From the NCBI GenBank assembly GCA_001548435.1, contig AP017308.1, forward strand, positions 5,837,030 to 5,901,029: DNA of 64,000 bases, read 5' to 3'. Below, one piece after another: positions 1 through 8,155 of this stretch (positions are counted from its first letter, which is position 1; every line of letters begins with the position of its first letter). The notes below the pieces were generated by a model. It ran no database searches. It was not told the origin of the DNA and saw only the letters and a list, made by a program, of their open reading frames with translations. Made by a program: the position numbers and the translations under genes. The stretch comes from Leptolyngbya sp. NIES-3755 (GTDB lineage Bacteria > Cyanobacteriota > Cyanobacteriia > Leptolyngbyales > Leptolyngbyaceae).

Positions 1-92
1 CACCGCGATCAATTGGAGTGACTTGGGGTGGGAGTACGATCAATCAATTGAGTGGGGCGGGAGCGATCGCACATCATCCTTTTGAGATTCGA

Positions 93-488
93 CTAAGCGA
101 CACTTGAGTGCGATCGCAAATTCGTGTAGTTTGCCACCTTATCCAGCAATTCATCAAAATCGATCGGCTTCCGAATCAAATCATTCGCGCCCACTTCTCG
201 ATACGGCTTTTGGAAAAACTCATCATGCGCGGTCAACAATACGATCGGAACTGACCCAAACCGCTCATTCTGCCGAACTTGGCGCGTCACCTCATAGCCA
301 TTCAGTCCCGGCATCATAATATCGAGCAGCAGCAGGTCTGGCTTTACCTCTTCAAGTTTATCTAACGCAGCCTTCCCACTCTGAGCAGTTTCGACAATAT
401 AGCCCTCAGATTCCAGAACCGTCTGGAGCAGAATGAGATTATCTGCGATGTCATCTACAACAAGAACTCGATGATTATTCAACAGCAT
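93..488 (-). CDS. Single-domain response regulator (CheY-like receiver)
   Basis: The whole protein (131 aa from the ATG at 488) is one receiver domain with no output domain. The acidic pair is Asp12-Asp13, the phospho-acceptor is Asp56 in LLLLDIMMPG, the switch Thr is 86 and the conserved Lys is 107 in IRKPID. A slightly longer reading from a TTG at 494 is possible but adds only two residues. Such stand-alone receivers act as phospho-relay or protein-contact modules for hybrid sensor kinases; the partner kinase is not in view upstream. The gene stands alone at the window edge. Family assignment is firm, pathway unknown. Confidence 0.9.
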   Translation of the reverse strand: MLLNNHRVLVVDDIADNLILLQTVLESEGYIVETAQSGKAALDKLEEVKPDLLLLDIMMPGLNGYEVTRQVRQNERFGSVPIVLLTAHDEFFQKPYREVGANDLIRKPIDFDELLDKVANYTNLRSHSSVA

Positions 489-849
489 GATCAAAGGGTG
501 GTGAAAACGGCTTTTTTACAGACACGGTTAGAGGTGCTTAGCTTATCAGGATACTGCTCCGTACAGGCGCGACCGCTCTAACCCTAGACAGATTGTTATG
601 AATTTATTTCTAGTTATTACGCCATGAATCGATCGAGGTTTCCTCCGTATTTTGCCCAGGAAAGATCGGAATTTCCTAAAAGCATCGCTCCGGAATCGTC
701 GATCGAATCTTTAGACTGCGCTAATTTACGGAAACTTCCATGAAGAAACCATGAAGATAACCGGACACTGACTCCAGATTGTTTGATTTTTCCTGAAATC
801 TCCGAAGAAATGCGTACAGGCTAAAGTCCCTCCATCGGCTGAATTCTTC
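489..849. other. Intergenic region with a short direct repeat
   Basis: About 360 bp separate the divergent receiver and M23 peptidase genes. I see no further gene. The nonamer CCATGAAGA occurs twice 11 bp apart (738-746 and 749-757), giving two tiny overlapping reading frames (MKKP-stop and MKITGH-stop) just before the M23 gene. It is unclear whether they matter; promoters for both flanking genes must lie here. Confidence 0.5.
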
Positions 850-2547
850 ATGTTAGAACTCATCCCTACGCTGTTTGCCCAACAACAAGTAAAGCAAGCA
901 GTAGTCCCGGTACAACCGATCGAGCAATCTGCAACCCCAATTCAATCTCCAGCTCCGGTTGTAACTCCAGCTTCTGCGATCGCCGTTCCGGAATCCACGT
1001 CTGTTTCTATTCCTGCAACCCCAACTCCTGTTCCCGTCGCAATCCCTAGCCCTCAAGCCATAACCCCCATTAGCTCGACTCTTTCGCTCCCCCAAGTTCC
1101 TCAGAAAGCTTCTCTACCCGCAAAACCTGTAGAACTCGTAAATTCACGATCAGTAGAACCGCAGAATAAACCTGTTGTAGCAGATTCAAATCGCAAGCCT
1201 ATTGCAACCGATTCCAAATCTCAGACAGCACCGCTAGCGGCTACCGTTCAGCGGACAGAACGATCGACGGCAAAATCTCAACCTGCTACGGTCACTGTTC
1301 AATCTACAGAAGAAACAACTCCAAAATCTCAGCCTGTTACAGCAAGCCAGCGCATAGAACGATCGACGGCAACCTCTCAACCTGTTACGGCAAATCAACG
1401 CACAGAGCGATCGACTCCACTCCCAACGCCTGCTGTAACGCGCACTCCCGTTGCCACTGAAACGCCATCAGTCCCCAAAGCCGAAACAGGCATCGAAATT
1501 CCAGTTCCAAAACCCACGATTCAAGCAACTCCTCAAACTCCCACTCAGGAACAGAAGCAACGATTAGAACAGCGTCTAGCCGATATCGTGGCGAAAGACC
1601 GAGAAGCCAAACAAATTCAGCAACGCGATACCTTAGTCGCTCGTGCTTATAGTTTTGCCACTCAGCGACGATTCGCCCAAGCGAGAAAACTATTGCAAGA
1701 CCCCACCATTCCAGCCGATGTGCGGGATCAAATCTTGAGCAATATCAATTCGCTAGAATCTGCCAGTCGCACGATCGGCGTGACTCCAATCAAGGAACCC
1801 GTGACGAAACCCGTTCGCCCCGCTGTCACCGCGAAAAAGCCCTCAACATCCGTAAAACCTGTCGCAAGAGCACCCCAAACAACTCGACAGCAAGCGATTA
1901 CGATTCAAGTTCCAAGAGCAATTCAATCTCTGCCAATTCAACGTCGATCGCCGATTGCCACTTCAACCGCTCCGAGCGCGTCTGATGCTGGAGGCGAATA
2001 CATTGATCAGCTTGTCAAACCGCCGAGCAATCTACAAGCGTTCAACCGCAACCTACCGCAAACCAACGCAAAGGGTCAGATCGTTTATCCCTTGCCTGAA
2101 CCCGTTCCCGTCACCTCTGGGTTTGGTTGGCGGCGGCATCCGGTCACGGGCGCTCGACGATTCCATGCAGGCGTTGATTTAGGGGCTGCACAGGGAACGC
2201 CTGTGATTGCCTCACGGGGCGGGAAAGTCACCGTTGCCGATCGAATGGGGGGATATGGATTAGCGATCGTCACTCAGCAACCGAACGGAAAGCAAGACAC
2301 CCTTTACGCTCACTTATCCCAAATTTACGTGCGTCCGGGCGAGACGATTCAGCCAGGAACCATCATTGGGCGCGTGGGCAGCACCGGACTTTCAACCGGA
2401 CCGCACTTGCACTATGAAGCGCGACAAATGACCAATTCTGGATGGACTGCTGTGAATCCAGGAGCGCAACTCGAAGCGGCTCGATCGCGGCTTGTTCAAG
2501 CTCGACAACAAGAAGAGCGATCGACGCGGTCCAGTCAAGGCGGTTAG
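850..2547 (+). CDS. M23 (LytM) family peptidoglycan endopeptidase with long Pro/Thr-rich stalk
   Basis: The C-terminal domain (about residues 410-530 of 565) is an M23 zinc metallopeptidase, which cuts peptide cross-links of peptidoglycan or acts as an amidase activator. Zinc ligands are visible: His439 and Asp443 in FHAGVDLG, and His521 with catalytic His519 in HLHYE. Residues 15-240 are a low-complexity stalk rich in Pro, Thr, Ser and Gln with repeated RTERST/RIERST units, followed by a helical charged stretch (230-300). The annotated start lacks a full signal peptide: MLELIPTLFAQQ looks like only the end of one. The frame stays open upstream to 787 but has no ordinary start codon. The enzyme should act in the periplasm, so the true N terminus is uncertain. 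Confidence 0.88.
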   Translation: MLELIPTLFAQQQVKQAVVPVQPIEQSATPIQSPAPVVTPASAIAVPESTSVSIPATPTPVPVAIPSPQAITPISSTLSLPQVPQKASLPAKPVELVNSRSVEPQNKPVVADSNRKPIATDSKSQTAPLAATVQRTERSTAKSQPATVTVQSTEETTPKSQPVTASQRIERSTATSQPVTANQRTERSTPLPTPAVTRTPVATETPSVPKAETGIEIPVPKPTIQATPQTPTQEQKQRLEQRLADIVAKDREAKQIQQRDTLVARAYSFATQRRFAQARKLLQDPTIPADVRDQILSNINSLESASRTIGVTPIKEPVTKPVRPAVTAKKPSTSVKPVARAPQTTRQQAITIQVPRAIQSLPIQRRSPIATSTAPSASDAGGEYIDQLVKPPSNLQAFNRNLPQTNAKGQIVYPLPEPVPVTSGFGWRRHPVTGARRFHAGVDLGAAQGTPVIASRGGKVTVADRMGGYGLAIVTQQPNGKQDTLYAHLSQIYVRPGETIQPGTIIGRVGSTGLSTGPHLHYEARQMTNSGWTAVNPGAQLEAARSRLVQARQQEERSTRSSQGG

Positions 2548-2639
2548 AGTTGCATCTGTGGAAAGTGCGATCCACATTATGTCAATAGCAGGATCAAAAT
2601 CTTAACTCCATAGGGGTAGGGAAATTCTCAGTGCAGTTC

Positions 2640-2673
2640 CTAAGATGAAATCAGCTTACGAAATTCATCTTAG
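2640..2673. promoter_or_regulatory. Perfect 10-bp inverted repeat ahead of the hlip gene
   Basis: CTAAGATGAA at 2640-2649 and TTCATCTTAG at 2664-2673 are exact reverse complements with a 14-bp spacer, ending 26 bp before the Hlip start codon. It could be an operator or a stem-loop in the 5' leader of the mRNA. A GGAG ribosome site follows at about 2688-2691. No clear HLR1 (RpaB) element was recognised here. Confidence 0.6.
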
Positions 2674-2699
2674 AGCTACTACTTCTCTGGAGTCACACC

Positions 2700-2906
2700 A
2701 TGCAAACTCGAAACAGCACTGATTTACCTCCCGTCGCAACTGAGTACAACGGCAAAGACCGCAACGCTTTCCTATTTGGTTGGAATCCTCAAGCAGAACT
2801 TTGGAATGGTCGTCTGGCGATGATTGGTTTCCTAGCATACTTGCTGTGGGATTTGGCTGGATTTAGCGTCTTGCGCGACGTGCTGCACTTGATTAGCTAT
2901 CGATAA
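2700..2906 (+). CDS. High-light-inducible protein (Hlip/SCP, one-helix CAB-like)
   Basis: A 68-aa protein with one membrane helix carrying the chlorophyll-binding signature AELWNGRLAMIGF: Glu33, Asn36 and Arg38 are the expected ligand and salt-bridge residues. Hlips sit in the thylakoid membrane, bind chlorophyll and carotenoid as dimers and quench or protect photosystem II assembly intermediates under strong light. The N-terminal 30 residues are soluble. The gene is monocistronic: it has a leader inverted repeat, a good GGAG site, and a terminator right after the stop. Confidence 0.95.
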   Translation: MQTRNSTDLPPVATEYNGKDRNAFLFGWNPQAELWNGRLAMIGFLAYLLWDLAGFSVLRDVLHLISYR

Positions 2907-2924
2907 TCTAATTTGACACTCTAA

Positions 2925-2957
2925 AGGCTCCTGATATTTGTTGTATCAGGGGCTTTT
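2925..2957 (+). terminator. Rho-independent terminator after hlip
   Basis: The stem pairs AGGCTCCTGATA (2925-2936) with TATCAGGGGCTT (2944-2955), with one G-T wobble, and is followed directly by a T run. It lies 19 bp after the hlip stop codon. Confidence 0.9.
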
Positions 2958-3121
2958 TGCTGTCATCACTCTGGAGATAGAGATACAGGAATTCAAACAT
3001 AGAGTTGCAATTAACTTTCATCTACAAGAATTCATAGAACTTGTTCCATTTTGAGGATAAAAAAGAGACTCAGCACGTACAATATTAGTGAATTGTTGGC
3101 TTAACAAGTCTGAGAACGCAA

Positions 3122-3445
3122 ATGGTGAACAGAAAATCCAATGCGGCAGTCAAGGTAAAAACAACGATGCTGGATCAAGCGGCATCATTGTTAGATGATC
3201 TGCCTGAAAAACCAGAAGCAACGGTTTCACTTCGACAAGCGATCGAACTTCTACAAGATGATCTCAGAGGTTCGCTGGATAAAGGGTACGGTTACGAAGA
3301 GCTTGCAGGGGTCCTGGCAGAACAAGGAATAGAGATAAGTCCGTCAACGTTAAAACGCTATTTAGCACTGAGCCAAAAAGATTCGGGTCGCCCTCGACGA
3401 AGACGCACCCGGCGGAGTAAATCCGAATTAGAGAATGAAGAGTAA
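3122..3445 (+). CDS. Small basic DNA-binding-like protein of unknown function
   Basis: A 107-aa protein I cannot name with certainty. The central part has the pattern of a small helix-turn-helix: a helix that ends GYGYEELAGVLAEQGI followed by the recognition-like segment SPSTLKRYL. The tail is strongly basic (GRPRRRRTRRSKSE). The same layout (a regulator-like segment ending in xISxSTLKxYL) is known from TraM/MobS-like accessory proteins of conjugative and mobilizable plasmids, so it may be a plasmid-derived DNA-binding protein. It stands alone, followed by a repeat-rich region. Confidence 0.6.
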   Translation: MVNRKSNAAVKVKTTMLDQAASLLDDLPEKPEATVSLRQAIELLQDDLRGSLDKGYGYEELAGVLAEQGIEISPSTLKRYLALSQKDSGRPRRRRTRRSKSELENEE

Positions 3446-3455
3446 ATACGGAATG

Positions 3456-3576
3456 CTCAGCGGTTAGAAACCGCAGCCATACAAACGAGGTGCGACTTCG
3501 CGCACTAACAGCTAAATAGAATTAGGGAGTCCGCTACGGCGGACTTTGTTTGTATAGGCGCGAATTCTATTCGCCA
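3456..3576. repeat. Cluster of short stem-loops (intergenic repeat)
   Basis: Four stem-loops are packed into 120 bp after the stop of the basic protein gene: GCGGTT/AACCGC (3460-3474), GTGCG/CGCAC (3490-3504 region), AGTCCGC/GCGGACT with a TACG loop (3528-3545) followed by TTTGTTTG-like sequence, and GGCG/CGCC around a GAATTC core (3557-3575). The third could terminate the upstream gene. The style is that of dispersed cyanobacterial intergenic repeats. Confidence 0.6.
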
Positions 3577-3581
3577 CGGTA

Positions 3582-3690
3582 ATACCAAATCAATTTGTGA
3601 ATGCCACAGATCCTTCGCCCCCTAAATCCCCCAGAATGGGGGATTTAGGGGGCTTCCAAGATCTGTAGCACTCAAAAATCAATTTGGTAT
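3582..3690. repeat. 109-bp palindromic MITE-like element
   Basis: The outer arms ATACCAAATCAATTT... (3582-3612) and its imperfect reverse complement (3660-3690) flank a perfect 15-bp inverted repeat, CCCCCTAAATCCCCC (3618-3632) and GGGGGATTTAGGGGG (3638-3652). The whole can fold into one long hairpin and codes for nothing. The inner C-rich unit recurs inside the element at 16035-16355. The outer ends have TA on both sides, as expected for Tc1/IS630-type insertion, but the exact boundary is ambiguous. Confidence 0.75.
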
Positions 3691-3779
3691 AAGAGGGTGT
3701 TTTAGAAGGATACGCGGGATTCGGTACAGGTCAGAACCCCTGTTTCGCCCCTGTAGTTGAAAAATCTTGCATTGATCTA

Positions 3780-3830
3780 AGAAGAGGCGCGAAGACGAAG
3801 TGTAATGAAGCTTCTGATCGCGTCTCTTCT
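3780..3830 (-). terminator. Possible terminator hairpin downstream of ilvE
   Basis: AGAAGAGGCGCGA (3780-3792) pairs with TCGCGTCTCTTCT (3818-3830) over 13 positions with one mismatch or wobble. It lies 16 bp past the ilvE stop on the minus strand. There is no strong T run, so it may instead stabilise the transcript end. Confidence 0.5.
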
Positions 3831-3846
3831 ATTCTTGGGAACCGAT

Positions 3847-4761
3847 TTATCGAATGTCGATCGTATTCACCCAGTCACGATACCGTTCATCCCGGTTTTC
3901 GGTAACTTTCGTCAACACCTCACGTAACCGCTCCGTAATGGGCCGATTTGTACCAAATTCAAACGTCTCGATCTTTTTCACAGGCGTAATCTTCGCAGCC
4001 GTTCCACTCAAGAACACTTCATCTGCGATAAACAATTCCGTTTTATCTACGGGTCGCTCTACTATTTTGATTCCCAGGTCACGAGCGATCGCCAAAATAC
4101 TATCCCGTGTGATTCCTTCCAAAATGTCCTGATCATATCCCGGTGTAATCAGTTCCCCATTCCTCACCAGAAAAATATTCATTCCCGATGCTTCACTCAC
4201 CTTTCCTTGTGAATTGAGCAAAATCGCCTCATCAAACCCACACGCAACTGCCTCTGTCTTCGCCAAAGAGGACGTAATATACGCGCCGCTAATCTTGCCT
4301 CTGAGCGGTAAACTGCGGTCTTCCTGACGATACCAAGAACTAATCCGACAACTTACGCCATCCGGTGACAGATAATCGCCCAATTCCAAACCGTACACAA
4401 AGAAATCTTTCTCGATATTGTGTAACCGAGGCGCAATTCCCAAATCAGACGTATACACAAACGGACGAATATAGAACGATCGCTCTGGCTGATTCTTTTG
4501 CACAAACTCAGTAATGATGTTCTGAATCTTATTCGCAGGCAAATCGTAACCCAGAAATCTTGCACTATTGCTCAATCGTTGGCAATGTCGATCGAGCCGA
4601 AATAACAGCACTTGATTGGGATTTTCCGGATTCGGAATGCCGCGCAAACCGCCGAATGCGCCCGTTCCGTAATGTAATGCGTGAGTTGCGATCGACACAT
4701 TTGCCTCAGCAAACGGGACAAACTGATTCTTAAAGTAGGCAGTGGGAAGGAAAGTGTGCAT
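3847..4761 (-). CDS. ilvE: Branched-chain amino acid aminotransferase (class IV PLP)
   Basis: This 304-aa fold-type IV aminotransferase performs the last step of valine, leucine and isoleucine synthesis, moving an amino group from glutamate to the 2-oxo acid. The PLP Lys is 156 in LRGKISGAY, and Glu190 in GKVSEASGMN is the conserved PLP N1 partner. Length is typical. The N-terminal MHTFLPTAYF is usual for cyanobacterial IlvE. It is monocistronic and divergent from the kinase gene at 4967, so both promoters share the 205 bp between them. Confidence 0.95.
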   Translation of the reverse strand: MHTFLPTAYFKNQFVPFAEANVSIATHALHYGTGAFGGLRGIPNPENPNQVLLFRLDRHCQRLSNSARFLGYDLPANKIQNIITEFVQKNQPERSFYIRPFVYTSDLGIAPRLHNIEKDFFVYGLELGDYLSPDGVSCRISSWYRQEDRSLPLRGKISGAYITSSLAKTEAVACGFDEAILLNSQGKVSEASGMNIFLVRNGELITPGYDQDILEGITRDSILAIARDLGIKIVERPVDKTELFIADEVFLSGTAAKITPVKKIETFEFGTNRPITERLREVLTKVTENRDERYRDWVNTIDIR

Positions 4762-4966
4762 GGGGGTAAAACTTCAGAACTGAGCGTGATCCATTTTGCA
4801 GACGAAAACGCGATCGATAGATTACCTAGATTACCGCAGAAATTTCAGTTCTAGGGCGGATTCCATCTCTATCCCAAATTGTCTCGGATAGGATATAAGT
4901 AAATACTTGGAACCCTGCTTCCAAATTGCCCTTCTAGTAGTTCGTCAGTGCGCGATCGCCCCTGTT

Positions 4967-6832
4967 ATGCAGCCACCCATCCCAGCCTCAACGATTTTAC
5001 AGAGCCGCTACCGGATTCTCAGCGTTTTGGGACAAGGCGGATTCGGGCGAACTTACCTCGCAGAAGATCAGGGACGATTTAACGAATTGTGCGCGATCAA
5101 AGAACTCACGCCGCCCCAAGATAATCCTTATGCGCTAGAAAAATCTAAAGAATTATTTCAACGAGAAGCTCAAACGCTTTATCAAATTCAACATCCTCAG
5201 ATTCCTCAGTTCCGCGCCACCTTCGAGCAGGATCAGCGGTTCTTTATTGTTCAAGATTATGTCGAAGGAAAAACTTATCGATCGCTGTTAGATGAGCGAA
5301 AATCTCGCGGCTATGTGTTCTCAGAAAGTGAAATCAATCAACTGGTGAAGCAAGTTTTACCCGTATTGGCGTACATTCACGGCAAAGGAATCATTCACCG
5401 CGACATCGCACCCGATAACATCATGCTGCGCGATCGAGATAAGCTGCCAGTGCTGATCGATTTCGGAGTCGTCAAAGAACTGGCAACTCGGATTCAGGCA
5501 CAAGAAACGGTGAAGCAGCATACAACGGTTGGCAAGCTGGGATATGCCCCGACCGAACAGATGCAGACCGGAAGAGCTTATCCAAATAGCGATTTATATG
5601 CGTTGGCGGTCACAGCGGTAGTACTGCTCACTGGACGAGAACCGCAAGATTTGTTTGATGAAAATACAATGACTTGGCGTTGGCAACGATACGTCACCTT
5701 AGAGCCAACCTTTGCACAAGTCTTGAATCGGATGTTGAGCTATCGAGTCGGCGATCGCTTCCAATCCGCCACTGAAGTGATGCAGGTTCTTCAAACGCCT
5801 GCCACGATCGCGCCCCTTCCCGCAACGCCACCGCCAACCAATGCTCAACCGCCTCAGACGAATGTTTCTAGAGCAGATACAGTTGCGATCGGACATCAGA
5901 ATCCTTCAACGGTCGCTCGAACGAATGTTCAACGTCCCAATGATCCTTCAGTTCCCTCTCGGAGTTCGCTGTGGGATGATCCTTGGGCTGTTTTCGCGAT
6001 CGGTACGGGTTTAGTTCTACTGACAGGGTTAGGCGCTTGGACGATTACTCGTGCCTTGATGAATGCGAATCAACCGATCGCGTCTCCGACTCCCAGTCCA
6101 ACCATTACTGCCTCTCCCAAACCAACTACAACTCCCACCACTCGCCCCTCTCCGAGTCCTTCGCCGACTCCTACCCCCGTTGTATTCAGTCAGCAATTAG
6201 ATCTATCCAGTGGATCAGTGACTCGGAGTGGAACATTACGATCGAATGAAACTCTAGAGTTGATTGTTCCAGCAAATCAAGGACAACGCTTGAATACCAG
6301 TCTGGGCGGTGAAGGCGTTCTCTTGAGTGTGTTAGCGCCAAATCGTGATCCTGTTGATAATGCTGCAAATCGCGTTACCAATTGGTCGGGAGAACTTCCT
6401 TTCAATGGCAACTACACGATTCAACTCAGAACCGTTAAAGGCATTCCCAAGAGCGATTTCAAGCTAAATGTCGCGCTCCAAACTCCACCTTCGCCTTCTC
6501 CTACTCCTTCACCTTCGCCCTCTCCAACGAATCCAACGGTGAGCGAACAAGTCATCGGCATTCCTCAAGGTCAAACGGGTGTCCAGGTCAGTGGAACTGT
6601 CAATCCATCGATTATTCGTCGCTACATTATCAATGTTCGACCCGGTCAAACCTTATCTTTGGATCTCTCTCAAGGGGCAAGATTTACCTTAAGATATCCA
6701 GATGGTAGACCGGTCGAAGATGCAGCCAGCTTACAGAATTGGCAAGGGATTGTTCCGACGGGTGGCGGTTATCAGATTGATGTGACCAGCGATCGAGAAA
6801 CCAGTTTTACACTAGGTGTTGATGCGAAATGA
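4967..6832 (+). CDS. Membrane-anchored Ser/Thr protein kinase with two C-terminal beta-rich repeats
   Basis: An Hanks-type kinase of 621 aa from the ATG at 4967, chosen because the kinase fold begins about 14 residues later; an in-frame ATG-less extension to 4907 exists. Visible elements are Gly-loop GQGGFG (22-27), catalytic Lys45, HRD 144-146 with the variant HRDIAPDN, and DFG 165-167. One membrane helix (about 340-362) follows, then a Thr/Pro linker and two related beta-rich segments (about 400-500 and 520-621), each ending in a pattern NWxGxxPxxGxYxIxxx typical of pre-peptidase C-terminal-like modules. The kinase is thus cytosolic and the repeats extracytoplasmic, probably sensing. The stop overlaps bioD by 4 bp (ATGA). 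Confidence 0.9.
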   Translation: MQPPIPASTILQSRYRILSVLGQGGFGRTYLAEDQGRFNELCAIKELTPPQDNPYALEKSKELFQREAQTLYQIQHPQIPQFRATFEQDQRFFIVQDYVEGKTYRSLLDERKSRGYVFSESEINQLVKQVLPVLAYIHGKGIIHRDIAPDNIMLRDRDKLPVLIDFGVVKELATRIQAQETVKQHTTVGKLGYAPTEQMQTGRAYPNSDLYALAVTAVVLLTGREPQDLFDENTMTWRWQRYVTLEPTFAQVLNRMLSYRVGDRFQSATEVMQVLQTPATIAPLPATPPPTNAQPPQTNVSRADTVAIGHQNPSTVARTNVQRPNDPSVPSRSSLWDDPWAVFAIGTGLVLLTGLGAWTITRALMNANQPIASPTPSPTITASPKPTTTPTTRPSPSPSPTPTPVVFSQQLDLSSGSVTRSGTLRSNETLELIVPANQGQRLNTSLGGEGVLLSVLAPNRDPVDNAANRVTNWSGELPFNGNYTIQLRTVKGIPKSDFKLNVALQTPPSPSPTPSPSPSPTNPTVSEQVIGIPQGQTGVQVSGTVNPSIIRRYIINVRPGQTLSLDLSQGARFTLRYPDGRPVEDAASLQNWQGIVPTGGGYQIDVTSDRETSFTLGVDAK

Positions 6833-7521
6833 TCGACAATGCACTTTTAATTACCGGAACCGATACTGATGCAGGTAAGACAGTATTGACGACTGCATTG
6901 ATCGCGTATTGGCAAAAGTATTGTCATGCCCGTTCTCTCGGTGTGATGAAACCGTTGCAGACTGGAATGGGCGATCGAGAACTGTATCGTCAAATCTTCG
7001 ATCTCGATCAAACGCCAGAGGAGTTAAATCCACTACATTTTGAAGCGCCATTGGCTCCTCCGATCGCGGCTGATCTTGAAGGTAAGCGCGTTCAGATGGA
7101 ACCTGTTTGGAAGGCATTTGAAGCGTTGCGAAGTAAACGAGATTTTGTCATCGTTGAAGCGCTGGGTGGGCTGGGTTCGCCTGTGACTCATGAAACGACC
7201 GTGGCGGATTGGGCGTGGGATTGGCATTTACCAGCGGTGTTAGTTGTGCCTGTAAAGTTGGGTGCGATCGGGCAAGCGGTGGCGAATGTGGCACTGGCGC
7301 GACAATCGAAAGTTCATCTGCGTGGAATTGTGCTGAACTGTATTCGATCGAGTACCGATGAAGAAATCGAGAACTGGGCATCGGTTCGCTTGATTGAGAG
7401 AATCACTGGAGTTCCGGTACTTGGATTGATTCCCTACCTCAGCAATCCAACTGATGTCGAAAAACTGGCTCAAGTTGCTGCAAATTTGGAGTTAGAGAAG
7501 ATGATTCCTACTATGCTTTAG
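6829..7521 (+). CDS. bioD: Dethiobiotin synthetase
   Basis: BioD (230 aa) closes the ureido ring of dethiobiotin from 7,8-diaminopelargonate, CO2 and ATP, the penultimate step of biotin synthesis. The P-loop is GTDTDAGKT at residues 10-18, and the conserved Lys in VMKPLQTG and the EALGG segment follow. Its start overlaps the kinase stop, so translation is coupled, an unusual pairing with a protein kinase. The 3' end overlaps the convergent toxin gene by 4 bp. Confidence 0.95.
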   Translation: MIDNALLITGTDTDAGKTVLTTALIAYWQKYCHARSLGVMKPLQTGMGDRELYRQIFDLDQTPEELNPLHFEAPLAPPIAADLEGKRVQMEPVWKAFEALRSKRDFVIVEALGGLGSPVTHETTVADWAWDWHLPAVLVVPVKLGAIGQAVANVALARQSKVHLRGIVLNCIRSSTDEEIENWASVRLIERITGVPVLGLIPYLSNPTDVEKLAQVAANLELEKMIPTML

Positions 7522-7883
7522 AGTCCAACACCTAAACTGATTTGGATTGCTCGATCGACTTGTTGCATTGTTGCTGCACTTAGTTTGCCTAATCGTCTAC
7601 TGAGTCTTTGTTTGTCGATCGAGCGAATTTGATTGAGCAGAGCAACCGAATCTCTCTGCAACCCTCCCTCTGGCGATTGAATCAGCACTTCTGTAGGGTA
7701 AAGAGTTGAATCAAAGTGAGAGGTGATCGCTGCAACGATCGTGATCGGACTATAACGATTTGCAGTGTCATTTTGCAAAACCAAGGCAGGACGAGTCTTT
7801 TTGATTTCTGAGCCTAAGCTTGGATCGAAGTTGACCAAGTAGATTTCGCCTCGTTGTGGATAAATTATGTCTTGTTCTGCCAT
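7518..7883 (-). CDS. MazF/PemK-family toxin (mRNA interferase)
   Basis: A 121-aa protein with the PemK/MazF beta-barrel: the start RGEIYLVNFDP carries the catalytic Arg and the KKTRPALVLQND segment is the family hallmark. Members cut mRNA at short sequences. It lies downstream of and overlaps by 19 bp the antitoxin gene, the usual order for these systems. The 3' end meets convergent bioD. Confidence 0.9.
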   Translation of the reverse strand: MAEQDIIYPQRGEIYLVNFDPSLGSEIKKTRPALVLQNDTANRYSPITIVAAITSHFDSTLYPTEVLIQSPEGGLQRDSVALLNQIRSIDKQRLSRRLGKLSAATMQQVDRAIQISLGVGL

Positions 7884-8107
7884 GCTTCTTCTTCAAGGTC
7901 AAACCACTCTTCTGCAAGCTTCAAATCTCGTTCTGCCCGTCGAATGGCTCCTTCTTGCAGTTGTGTTCTAAGATTTGCTTTCATCTTCTCATGAATGTAG
8001 TGCTGTACAGCTTCACGAATGAATTCGCTTGGATCGCCCTGCTGATTCAATTGATTAATCAAATCGAGTGTTTCCTGAGAAAGCGTGATATTAAGTTGCT
8101 TGTTCAT
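7865..8107 (-). CDS. Ribbon-helix-helix antitoxin partner of the MazF-type toxin
   Basis: An 80-aa protein whose first strand and two helices (NKQLNITLSQETLDLINQL... SEFIREAVQHYI) fit the ribbon-helix-helix DNA-binding fold. The acidic, tryptophan-bearing C terminus (EEWFDLEEEAWQ) is a typical unfolded toxin-binding tail. It should repress its own promoter and neutralise the toxin encoded directly downstream. Confidence 0.87.
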   Translation of the reverse strand: MNKQLNITLSQETLDLINQLNQQGDPSEFIREAVQHYIHEKMKANLRTQLQEGAIRRAERDLKLAEEWFDLEEEAWQNKT

Positions 8108-8155
8108 CTGAATTTCCGCGAATCAAGTACCACAATTGTAGCGGTCTTTAGCAGA

